Source: Eutypa lata
Taxonomy: Eukaryota > Ascomycota > Sordariomycetes > Xylariales > Diatrypaceae
Length of the DNA stretch: 64,000 nt
Direction of reading: 5' to 3'
Assembly: GCA_022661535.1 (NCBI GenBank)
Contig: JAKULF010000005.1
Location: forward strand, 1,674,001-1,738,000
Part shown: positions 1 to 10,562 of the stretch, piece after piece
Position numbering within the stretch: the first letter of the stretch is position 1
How the letters are laid out: every line of letters begins with the position of its first letter
Program-made: the position numbers and the translations under genes
Notes under the pieces: model-generated
Databases searched by the model: none
Told to the model about the DNA's origin: nothing
Seen by the model: the letters and a program-made list of their open reading frames with translations, nothing else

Positions 1-1899
1 GCGACCGTCCATGCCGGTCAAACCAAGGCCAGCATTCAGGACACCATCACCCACCTTCAAACGCCACTTCAACTTCAGCTGCGGAAATAGATTGCACGGT
101 CCCTTGACTGGATTTGGCTGGATGTCATCCATCGGATTCACCATGATCGTTGACTCATCGGAGCTTTTGACTAGGTTATATGTCTCGTTTTTGTAGCGAA
201 TATTCCCATGCAGCCAGGATAGCGCTAGATAGCCGTGCTTGTTGACGATATTGGTGTCATAGATTGCTGGCCAGACAACTTGTCCACTACCGCCGGACAT
301 AATCCAATTCAGATCCTTGACATGGTAAAAAACGTCATGGCCTACCAGTGCCAACGACCAGCTGAGTAATTGTGGAAAATTACAATACGCCGCTTTTCCC
401 GTCATGATGATCTGTTCGATTGCGCATTTCAGGGGGTGCCTGGAATCTGAATGCTGTTGTATGGGAATTCGGATGCGTAGATCGTCAGGGCAATAGAATA
501 GTGACAACGCGAGTATGTCGGCAATAACGATAGACAATCTGCTGAAAAATAGTTTGCGCTCGCAACGCTTGAACATGTTTCCTCCCGAAAAATCCGCATT
601 CCTAGTTCCCATAGCAGCGCAGGCTAGGCAACCGCATTGGTTGCCTAGATCCTTGAGGAATGTGGTGGTTACTGGTAGATTTGTGATCAGCAATCCCTGT
701 TCCAGTGGATGTAGCTTTGTGACCTTTCCATCTGTAAGGAGAGCGGCCATCTCAGCAACGGCTGAGAAGCTTGGAAAAGGGTATACCCGAAGATCCAGCA
801 TGTTTTCGTCGATCTGAGGACGCTCTGATTGGCCTTCAACAAATGGCCATTGATCCAACGATATTTTGTTGTCGAATTGCCTGTAATTGGAAAAGCGCAC
901 GCACCTCAGGACTTGGTCGATTGCAGAAGGTAGAATTTCCTCGAGCACCTGAATCTTCCTATCCATCTCGTTGGTCCGGAGAAGCCATTTCCCGTACTCT
1001 TTTATTTGCGTGAGGCCTGCCCAGGGCCCTTGAATACCACTGTTAATGAGTAGTTTGGGTCCTTCGATTTCGTCGTAGACTGCAACTTCAAATCCAACCG
1101 GCGAATCAGTGTTGATGCCTGTGCATGTTGTGATTATAACTTGGGATTGGGGCTCGGACACCAGATTTCGGCCATTGTCCACGTATATGGAAGGCCGAGT
1201 GCCCAAGCACCACTCAGTAAAGGCTGCTACCCACGGGGTGCAGGCGGTTGTTTGGATAGAAACTTTGGTGACAGTCGGCTTCCCGACACGCTGAAGCGAC
1301 CGGAATGCGCTCACTAGCTGTTCAAGCCCATCCACAGTAGGATACCAACTAGTATTCTGTAAGGGTGAGGGTAAGTCTCCCAGGAGTAAGCCAATATCCT
1401 GTAATCTTCGCTGCCAGTCCAGAGCAAAGTCCAAAAAGCCTACGCGGTGGCATCGCGGCTCTATACTGGCAAGTAGCTGCTTCACTTGGCTATTCTTGGG
1501 CAAAAGCCTACGATCGCTGGCCGAGTTCTTTATCATTAGGCCGATTCGCTCCGCGCTTTCGAACAAGCCCATAGTAGATAACAACGCGGTGGCAAGGCCA
1601 AGAAACTGAATACCGGCCTGGGTCTTACCTAACTGCGAGGCGCAGTCGTCGGGAGAATATCCCACAAGGGCCTGGATGAAACCAACCACAGCGTATTGTG
1701 GCGTAGGAAGAAGTCGCTGCTCTATCAGGTTACAGGCATTGCGACTCATGGCCACTGTGGTCCCAAAGTGCTCACAGGCCAGGATTGTAAATAAATCCAC
1801 ATTATCACTTGTCGCCGCAACTATAATGCCACGACTGACGGAAATCAAGTTGTCGGAGGTGGAGTCGAGACTCCATTGAGCCTGGACGCATCCAGGCAT
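1..1899 (-). CDS. Uncharacterised fungal protein, 5' part (3' end outside window)
   Basis: An open frame of 633 codons runs on the minus strand from an ATG at 1899-1897 to the window edge without a stop, so the protein is longer than 633 residues. It starts MPGCVQAQWSLDSTSDNL and contains the segments LFTILACEHFGTTVAMSRNA and YSPDDCASQLGKTQAGIQFL near residues 35-105. This arrangement (N-terminal MxGCxxxxWSxD, then a conserved GYSPxDCxxQLGK block, then a Cys-rich CGCLACAA patch around residue 440) matches, from memory, a large unnamed family repeated many times in Sordariomycete genomes and of unknown function. I see no signal peptide, membrane segment or catalytic motif I can name. Several short plus-strand frames across this region are shadows. 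The continuous frame and uniform base composition argue for a real, intact gene; the function is unknown. Confidence 0.75.
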   Translation of the reverse strand, partial: MPGCVQAQWSLDSTSDNLISVSRGIIVAATSDNVDLFTILACEHFGTTVAMSRNACNLIEQRLLPTPQYAVVGFIQALVGYSPDDCASQLGKTQAGIQFLGLATALLSTMGLFESAERIGLMIKNSASDRRLLPKNSQVKQLLASIEPRCHRVGFLDFALDWQRRLQDIGLLLGDLPSPLQNTSWYPTVDGLEQLVSAFRSLQRVGKPTVTKVSIQTTACTPWVAAFTEWCLGTRPSIYVDNGRNLVSEPQSQVIITTCTGINTDSPVGFEVAVYDEIEGPKLLINSGIQGPWAGLTQIKEYGKWLLRTNEMDRKIQVLEEILPSAIDQVLRCVRFSNYRQFDNKISLDQWPFVEGQSERPQIDENMLDLRVYPFPSFSAVAEMAALLTDGKVTKLHPLEQGLLITNLPVTTTFLKDLGNQCGCLACAAMGTRNADFSGGNMFKRCERKLFFSRLSIVIADILALSLFYCPDDLRIRIPIQQHSDSRHPLKCAIEQIIMTGKAAYCNFPQLLSWSLALVGHDVFYHVKDLNWIMSGGSGQVVWPAIYDTNIVNKHGYLALSWLHGNIRYKNETYNLVKSSDESTIMVNPMDDIQPNPVKGPCNLFPQLKLKWRLKVGDGVLNAGLGLTGMDGR

Positions 1900-3358
1900 T
1901 ATCGGATAGAAGAATACTTAAGGTCAAATCGCATCATTAGAAACCCATTTATCTGTAGCAGGAATAATACTTATATAGATAGCTCTTAGGAGACCGTGGC
2001 TGGCCTTAGAAAGGATGATGTGAAATTATGTACTGTTTAATACTCCCGAAGTCGGAAGTTTTCGCCCGGCTCAGGCCTTCCAGAGCTTGGCCAGCCTGAC
2101 TGTAACTGACAGAACCATACAGCAGAGGCGTCGGCAGGCTCTGGATCTGGTCATTGTAGCCGAGTAAATTCGTGACCGGCTTTCCAAGTCCGTGGGTGCA
2201 ATGGCCAATAACTAGGGATCAACAGGCCGTGTAACAATTTATGCATATCAGACGCTACCCATTATCACTTTTTATGATGTAATATGCTTGAAATCTTACC
2301 GCATCTTTTTATAGGATGAAATATACACCATAGCCGGGCGAGCAATATCACACATTCAGGACCCGGGGCTTGAATCAGCATGGATAATTTGTAACACCAA
2401 AGTGCTGGGTACACTGCAAGATAACAACCCTCGTGTAGAGCAGGCAGCGTGTACGGAGATAATGGGTGTTAGCATCATGCTCCTGATTGGGCATCTCACC
2501 GAGTGAACCCCCTTCCCTTGGAGGGCTGACGGGATTGGAGGGGAAGCTGACAGTTAAATCGTCATAGATTCAGAAATGATTTTCCCTTCGTTTTCATGGC
2601 AAGGCAACAAACAGCAAGGTGCATGTAGGCTATATCTAGCCGAAAATTTCCAACTTAGATACGAAGCTTCCTGGCAATACCTGATCTGACCCTAGAGCAC
2701 TACATTCTGACAGTTAGTTTTAAAGTAAATTTTGACTTTGCAACTAAATGATTAATCTTACTAGAATTGATTGCGGGATAGAAAGATGTTGTATTTTCTA
2801 GGTCTAATGTAACAGTCATTGACGTGCTGCGACCGACCGCACCTGCCATCAGAATCTTCAGTAATCCAATTAGGTATTGGTTAAATCATGAACTTTACCA
2901 AAATAGTTGAATTAGCCTTTCAACTACCTGAGCCTCTAAGCTGTTGATCAAACGTTATAGCATAATACTTTTATTTGCATACCCTGGCATTGCGATTAGG
3001 GCTTTTAGGTTTCTCGTTTTAATCCATGCCGAATGAATTAATTTAACTGGCCATCTACACATTTTTGACAAAGTGGCTGGGATGGAGGACTTAATCGATG
3101 TGTGATGATTTTTCTTCGGGGCATATAGGAATCCAGAATTTAAGGTGTGAACGAATCCCGCTTGACTCGGGATTGCGTGTAAGACCAACTTCAACAGGGG
3201 TATATGTAAGTGGTCATATATTCAGCGATTTTCACCTTATTTCCAATTGAACACCCCCACGAGCCTGGTTCAAACAATAATTATCGTCTTCACTTTGTTG
3301 ATACGGAACTCGGAATGGTCATTATCGCGATATTGTCCAAAGAGCGAACTATCTGAAG
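1900..3358. other. Intergenic, no gene seen
   Basis: Stop codons are dense in all frames. It lies between two divergently transcribed genes and must hold both promoters. A 79-codon minus frame at 2955-3194 has no recognisable content. The stretch around 2700-3000 is AT-rich. Confidence 0.5.
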
Positions 3359-4495
3359 ATGGCCAAAGCATCGTTCCCTCTCTTCATCCAACTACCTCCA
3401 GAGCTTCGTCGTGAGATATGGTGGTACTGCCTGCCAAGACGGGTTATAGAGATAGATACACCATTGAGAGACTATCATCCACCTACATGGTGCAATCTCC
3501 AGCACACAACTATCGCGAACAACAGGTGCCATCTCCTCTCTGCTGTATGCCATGAAGCACGCGATGTCGTGCTTGAAAACATGATCAGTACGGAAACGGC
3601 AAGACCAGGATTGGATAGTAGAGACAGGGATGCATATCCGGGTTGGGTCGCCCAGAACTCAAATATGCGTCTATTGATTTCCCGCCGCATCGACATGGTT
3701 CATCTTCACTGGTACCCGTCTTACAACGTAAATTTCAAAGCTTCGGATACGACACCGCTGCCCTCACTGCTTTGGCTTGGTGAGAAGGTGGCTGATGTTT
3801 CTATCAATGCCGAGCTTATTCTCCCATTCAATGAGAGGGCTTATGATGTCTTTCGACATTTGCCCGGCTTAGAATTATTCAAGCTCTTGGCATTGAGGGA
3901 CCACTATTTCGTCTGCTTGAGGATCATCCCACTTCACATTAACACAAGCAATGCCACTCGCTCAGGCTTATTCGGAAGGCTAGGCGATGAGCGTATCAAA
4001 CTAGTCAACATTTATGACACAGAAACCATCGCGAAGTACAGGGCTGCCTGGAAGCTCTACGGCCCGCCGTCGTCACCAGGAGCTACCGAGGATCCGGACG
4101 CGGCCCACTTCTTCAGGGATGCAGTCGACAGGCTGTGGGAATTCCAGAACAGCGTGCAAGTCTGGCAGGAAGACCTCAAGAAGATATGGATCTCGTCTAG
4201 GGTCCTGATCCTAGCCGACCGCCAAAGGAAGGCTAAGATCACCGAAGGCTTGTGGCTCGACCAGACAGAACCGCCTGGTTTGCTCAATATAAACCTGAGG
4301 AAACGGCGTCTAAATACCAAGCACCCGTGGATTCAGGAGGAGCTGGCGAAGATGCCGCATTTCGAACCTGTTGTCATGTTTCGACAGTGTAGCCAGAATT
4401 GTCATATAGAATGCCAAGATGGGGGAAATACTTTCGGGAGGGGCAGAGACGCGGGTCGATTAATAAGGGCTGGAGGGAGAGGAAGAAGAAGGTAG
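3359..4495 (+). CDS. 2EXR domain protein
   Basis: Single-exon protein of 378 residues. Residues 6-28 (FPLFIQLPPELRREIWWYCL and following) form the start of the fungal 2EXR domain, an F-box-like N-terminal module; a further conserved piece, CHEARDVVL, lies near residues 63-71. The middle part has the WLG...DVSINAELILPF pattern usual for these proteins. The C-terminus is Arg/Gly-rich (RLIRAGGRGRRR). The family is large in Pezizomycotina and biochemically uncharacterised; a role as substrate adaptor is inferred from the F-box resemblance only. ATG at 3359 is the first in frame and gives the domain its normal N-terminal position. No introns are needed. Confidence 0.85.
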   Translation: MAKASFPLFIQLPPELRREIWWYCLPRRVIEIDTPLRDYHPPTWCNLQHTTIANNRCHLLSAVCHEARDVVLENMISTETARPGLDSRDRDAYPGWVAQNSNMRLLISRRIDMVHLHWYPSYNVNFKASDTTPLPSLLWLGEKVADVSINAELILPFNERAYDVFRHLPGLELFKLLALRDHYFVCLRIIPLHINTSNATRSGLFGRLGDERIKLVNIYDTETIAKYRAAWKLYGPPSSPGATEDPDAAHFFRDAVDRLWEFQNSVQVWQEDLKKIWISSRVLILADRQRKAKITEGLWLDQTEPPGLLNINLRKRRLNTKHPWIQEELAKMPHFEPVVMFRQCSQNCHIECQDGGNTFGRGRDAGRLIRAGGRGRRR

Positions 4496-4802
4496 CTTTT
4501 ATGAACGCCATTATGTATGCTGATTCAAATTGTAATAGGAGGATAATGGCAAAAGACATTGATGCTGTCAAGCTTTAAGGAGATCTGATGAGCTTTATAG
4601 GTTACAATTGTCCTTGCACAGAAACATAAATATTAAACTGTTTAATAATATCAATATGTACTTATATTTGTAAATTTATAATATATTTCATGGTACATTA
4701 TTTTAATAATTGAAAAGAATTCATTAATGATGCTAAAAATAATAATTAAAAATAGATATTTATAAAAATCTCCGAAAAGAAAAAGTTAAGGAGATATATA
4801 AT
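4496..4802. other. AT-rich intergenic gap
   Basis: About 4620-4795 is strongly AT-rich, made of A/T runs with almost no C or G. It separates the 3' ends of the 2EXR gene and the broken NACHT gene, so it holds their 3' flanks. The composition is compatible with RIP-type C-to-T mutation but is too degraded to identify a source element. Confidence 0.5.
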
Positions 4803-7800
4803 CTACCGATACATATTCATCAAGTCCTTCATTGACATTTTCTCCTCGATAGCCCTAATAATCTTCAATACTGCCGCCGGACTTTCCAGAGCTAGTTTTT
4901 GAAGGCGCCGTATATCATTGCCGCTGGCCTTAACACCATCCTGCAACATCTGCATAGCTATCCCTAGGAAGTCATCTCCTAAAATTGCAACCATGCAAAA
5001 TGGAGGGTTATACAATGCTTCTACAGAGTCTGAGATGGGCCCATCCGGACCAAAGCCGAGAACCGGAATCCCGTACTGATGCAAGAGGCGACCCATGATA
5101 CACTCGAGGCTGCATTCTGTCAAACTTAGTGGCCACGGAACGATGAGGTCTATTTTAAGATCTGCACTATCATCTCGCTTAGTATACCAAAGTATCTCTA
5201 GTAGGACACGAGCCAGCCTAACAAAGCCGCGCTTCAGTGCAGATATCTCGGGTATTTGGTTTAATGCATCATATATACGACTCGAATAACGGTGTAGAAT
5301 CCGAGTAACAAATACCGTAGTTAAATAGCCACGAATGACTTCAGTCAGGATATTCAGTGGTAACTGGCGCTCGGATTGCGGACGTTATAAATGGTTCAGT
5401 AAGTCCTCGAGTAGCTTAAGGGCATCTATCTTCAGGCCAATTTTTGTTGTGAAGTCCGTTGCATAAATTTGAAAAATCCGAAATGAATCTTCATTAATTT
5501 GGTATGGGTCGCAAGGTAGTTGAGCTGTGAGGATGAATCGCTTCAGAATTCGATCGCACAAAGTGAGACCTAAATCGAGAGCAGCATGATGCAGAGTCGG
5601 ACTAATAGCGAAAGAAGCACTAGGACTTCTTAATCCTTTCTCTAGAATGTGGTTCAGTGTTTGTACGATCTCGCAAAACTCATGTAGGCTGGTCGGGTTA
5701 GGCTCTGGCAGAGCAAGACTTAATAGTGTGGTGTTGCTAAAAAACTCGATCGTGGGCGATAGGCATCGCATCTAGATAACCTCTGAAGATATCAAGATCA
5801 ACCGTGTCGAGAACAAAGGTGATACCGTCCATATCCCTTGCGTCTACGCAAAATTCTAGGAGTTCTTGGCTTTGTATGAAGGGTCTGAATTGGAGGTATC
5901 CCGAAAAGCTTGGTCTAAATAGAGAGTTTCCTAAGTGGCGGGAACTATCCGTAGTATACCCTAACACATTGGCAAGACATGTTGCGGAGGACCAGTCCCT
6001 TAATTGCACGCATCGGATAATAGAATGATCAAGACCTCCCATGGGCGGTTGTCTGAAGTCTCTTAATAGCAACTTAACTAATCTTGTCCTTGTAGGAGAT
6101 CGTGCAAATAGAGTTTCAGGGAGTAGAGACTGCACGAAATCCGGTGCTCTATGTAGCTTCACATATGGGAATAGCTTCTGGGCCATGACATAATCTCCTC
6201 TTCTGCACACTTTAGTCAGAAAGGACCTATGCACAGTTTTCACCCGGTCCTGAGGTCTGTATAGTTTCGCGATGGTCTCAAAGGGGTTGAAGAATTGGAG
6301 ATTGACGCTCTGGCTGAACCAATGAAGGCAATTGTATAGTTGGTCCCGGCTTAATACTGAAACATTCGCTCCAGACCGACAACAAAGAAGACAGCGAGTA
6401 ATGGCTATCACATGTGGCTTATAGAACCCTAGATGGTACAACGTGGCCAAAGGATGTGCCAGTTGATATATGTCTACTCTTGCTCCGCGCATAGTAATAG
6501 ACCGGACAATGTGGAGATCGTTGTTCTCGCATGCTCTCTCGACCAATGCTTGTTTAGAGTCGTCAAGTTTTGCAAAGCAACTCAAAGACATAACCCAGCG
6601 AGCCGTAGTATATTCGTAAAGTCCCATGTCCCGCACGAATCTCCAATATTGATCGAAGGTGAATCCCTTGAGCTGAATCAGATCCTCCGCAACTGAGCTG
6701 GCTCTGTATAGAGTCGATATCTGAAGAAGCCTATCGCTCATCAAGATGCTAAGATTTGGGAATGAAGAGCTATCGACCAATGCTGTCAAATAAGGCATTA
6801 CGCTGCAAAAGGCTTTCAGACCCCGGCTACTGTGCAGTTCAACAGAGAATAGTTGTAGGTGAGAATGACAGATGGCCCATATAGCCCTGGGTGCGAGTCT
6901 CCAAATTAGCCCGGAAGCATCCACGATGATGTCGTCTGGTGGTATTTCATCCGGAGCCCAAGGAAGATCGTTGAACCGGGGATTCTCGAGCAACTTCAAC
7001 CAAAGGGTGTATACACTAGACTGAGACGAAATGGCCCTGGTGTGATGCAGCCAATTTTCGGATGCATACTGGAAAAGGGGAAAAGTTTCTTCCAACTGCT
7101 GCTTGCGGCTGAATGCACCCGATATCGCTAACGTGCGACTGACTTCTCGGTCGACCTGGCTCTTGGATTGTAGCAAGGACGTAACAATTTGACCAAGAGC
7201 ACCGTAGGACTGTAATGTACTTTCAATAATTCTGTCTGGCGTATAGCCCACGTGAATCTTAGGGACGACATTAGTTGACAGACGTTGCTCAAATGTACCA
7301 TAGTTGAGGTAAGTCACTGTGACCTGGCCTAGGTGATCCTCTGCTTGTCCAGAAGTGAAATGCAACCCTTCGGATTCCTCGGTCTTCTCGAGGAGAAACT
7401 GGGCCACGCTTTGATGGATCAAACGCACAGTCAATTCTTCTTCATCCACCACGACAAGGCAACCACAACATTGCAACGTCGTGTAAATGTTGTTTATCAT
7501 CTTTTCCGGGTACCATGATGCATCGCCTGGAGCGACACTTAAAGCATCACGTAATTCCGCTGCTTGTAGAGGTCGATATGCTCCAACAACTATTTTTAGT
7601 ATATCCTTCTGGTAACAACGTCCCTTTTGTTTCGCTTTCTGTAGAATACGAACAAAACCAGCCGAAAGGTCCTTAGGTAGGTCTTTCAAAGCTTGGCGAA
7701 TTGACTCGTCCGTCTTCTCCGCACATATACACTCAATCTGCAAAGCAACCCATAAAAACCTGGAATGATCAGTAAACTAAAGACACATGAAGGGATCACG

Positions 7801-9363
7801 ATCCTTACATGCCATGGGCGCCTTCTAGGAGGGCCTCTCTTATGTCAATCACGATTCCCGGGTTTCCAACTTCAAGTTGCTTTGATTTGATACGGCGTTT
7901 TAGTTCCGAATCGATATATTCCTTGACATCAGGATTATCTTCCGGGATATTTATTGTCCAATTATGCTGCCATCCATGGAACTTGGTTTCTGGGTCGTTG
8001 GCCTGAGTCCTGAGTGAAATACACTTCATCAATCTTGAATTCTCTTGAAGTTCTATTAGTCCTTGTTTGATTATGGTTTGTTCCTCTTCGTTACATTTAT
8101 CGACACCATCAAGAACAAGATATACCTTGGCCATGCGTTGGACCATATTTTTCAAAATGGCGATAATATGACTTAAATCGAGTACAGGAGGAATGTAATC
8201 TGTGAATAAGTCGTCCATGGTATCGTTAGTAACATATCTTGAGATAACCTGCTGAGCAAGGGACCCAAAAACTGTTCTAGCTCTCAAACTTTGGGGTAAA
8301 TCGTCTCGGCAAAAGAAGTATAATACAGTACTTCCTGGAATGGATATGGTGATGTCATCAATTATGTTTGCCATGATGACTGTTTTCCCTGAGCCCATTT
8401 TTTCTGACAGCACAAGAGTGGAAGAGCTATCATGGACTTTCCATTCTTGGTAGCCTGGTAGGTCTAGGAATACGGTTGCGGAACCGATCTTCCGCGCCTG
8501 TTTCCAGAGGGTCTCATGATCGAAATAATAACAAGCAGAGAGCCATTGGATGCGTTTTTTCATTCTTCGATATCGTACGCCTTTTCTGTCGGTGATGGCC
8601 ATCCGCGCTCGAAAATTTGAACTTTCTTCTGCCTCTTGTTTGGCCGTCTGAGCGTTTAAAAAAGCGGCCTCCTCCTTAATCAATTGAGCCCAACGCTGAA
8701 GCCCTTCTTCATAGTTACGAATCTTGGACTCATTTAACGATGATGCAATCCGACTTATAGCAGATTTGCGACAGAATTCCAGGAAAAGCTGGCATATTTG
8801 CACAACTAGGTATGATGAAGTATTCCGCCAAATAGTCCTGAATGCGACGAGACGTCGAGTATAAAAGGGCCAAACTTTGGTATCGGGGAGATGACCGCCC
8901 AATGTTCATGAATAGCATTGAAAGTTTTTCAAGGGTAATGGTCGAAGTTTTAATTGCCTATAGTAATTAGGAGAGTGGTGAGTGGTCTGATTACTTAGAT
9001 TGAGATAGAAAAACATGAACTTACTAGGATGGTAAACCGCACCAAAGACCAGAACCCGCACGCCACAAGATTTTGGGAACCTCCAATAATGATATCACCG
9101 AGTGAAGCGAATTGCTGTACAGTATGGAGAAGATTCGAAAGCCTGGGCCCAAAGCATCTTCCCGGGCTTAATTTCCCTGAATCAGTCTCTGCGGTAAGTC
9201 GTATAACATCATCGACGAGAGGAGGTGAGTTCTGCGCTTGCGATTTCAGCGCCTTGAGTTCAACCTTGTCCTTATCTGGCAATGAAGCCTCAAATTCCGA
9301 AACCGCCTGAGCAAGTCGAATGTCAGGCTTCAAGATTGATGCGCTCGAGAGGGCCAAAGCCAT
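4803..9363 (-). pseudogene. NACHT-type STAND (NLR-like) gene with two frameshifts and an internal stop
   Basis: Exon 1 (9363-9025) encodes the N-terminal region typical of a fungal NACHT family (GRCFGPRLSNLL, ASLGDIIIGGSQNL). Intron 8958-9024 (GTAAGT...TATAG) and intron 7760-7808 (GTAAGG...TTCCAG) restore the conserved reading. The NTPase domain shows Walker A GSGKT and Walker B KVYLVLDGVDKCNE, followed by EGAHGM/FLWVALQIE across the second intron and DLPKDLSAGF. Three lesions are visible: a one-base net shift near 8806-8817, between DYLAEYF and VVQICQLF; a second shift near 5737-5771, at or close to a six-A run at 5739-5744; and an in-frame TAA at 5385-5387, after which the same frame stays open to 4803. 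An intact copy would be about 1,450 residues. Members act as intracellular sensors in fungal self/non-self or xenobiotic recognition. Sequencing error could explain one shift, hardly all three. Confidence 0.8.
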
Positions 9364-10562
9364 TGTAGCATAATCTGTGACTCCTCATAATACAAAAGTT
9401 CAAGGGTAGGTAGGAAAGGAAGGGGTGAATGTTCTAAGTCCTGAGAGAGCCTTGCTCTTTAACTCGTATCAATGGAATGTGGAGCGGTCAGCCATTCACC
9501 GCAGCGCTCGCATGCTAAGCCACCGACATAAAGAAATGCAGATATTGGTTGGATATGAAGCTTGGCATTGTGGCAGTATTTGACTCTCTTAATGGTCGCT
9601 CATGCATAATGCTATCTGTATAGGTGGTTCCATAATGTACTTTACAAACTACACTTAAAGAAAAGGGGTTGACAGCATGAATGTCTTGATAAGTACACAG
9701 TTTCGTCCAAGCTGATAACGATAACTTCAAGTTTGTCACGTAGTTCATAGTCACGGGTATAGGAATGGTAGCATTGGAGCGCCGGGTCTGACTGCTTACA
9801 TAACCAAGTATTAATTTTGGCAGCGGTGGCTAAGCTTCTATGTGCTTATGTCGGGAGGAGAAGGGAAAGCGCCTTGAATCTATTGATGGCGGTGGCGAAG
9901 GCGGAGGTCAAAATTTGTATATCGGGCATTTAGTTGTATTAAACAGTGAAAAGCGACGAATAGTGAGTGCGCCATCGGCTGTTGTACTGCAGAAAGTCCC
10001 TAAGACTGAAAACACCACCTCAGAATAGGGGCACTTCTAGACTTTTGCCTTAGAAAAGAAAAAAGTCAGAAATAAGAAGAGCTTTGCTACTTATTTGCGC
10101 AGTGCTCTTATCTGCAGGGTGCCACATAATTTACCAACCTAATGCAGCTTGGTGATCCTTTTCTGTCACCTACGCCCACTATATGGGGTGATTAAAATGT
10201 AGAATATGTCTGTTGGTTATAGGGGATAGCCTGGTCGGGCGTCTAATGTATCATTTGGGGCGGGGTGCCGCGGGAGTTTACTTACCATTCCCCACCCCAC
10301 AGTACCAACAGGCCCCCTGATGAATCCGGCTCCTCCTTGCATCGCTCTCCATCCCTTACTCCTTTATCCGCATTTCTGCCAAACAATCATCGCTTCGTTT
10401 CGTAGTTCATGACAAGCTGATTCTATAAAGCATCAACTCATATCCCTCAGTCCATGCAATTGGATTCCACCACTTCCAATAATTATCTCCTACATGCAGG
10501 TCTGACTCTATACGGATGTTATCGCCCTTAGTTGCACTCCTGTCTTGCAAGTATCATTCAAG
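9364..10562. other. Intergenic, promoters of two divergent genes
   Basis: No supported gene. Two short frames (9515-9754 minus, 9840-10028 plus) lack recognisable content. The last 250 bases before 10563 are pyrimidine-rich and look like a 5' leader for the GMC enzyme. Confidence 0.5.

Noticed and set aside
11..1879. Six short plus-strand frames
   Set aside because: They are all opposite a continuous 633-codon minus frame with recognisable family content.
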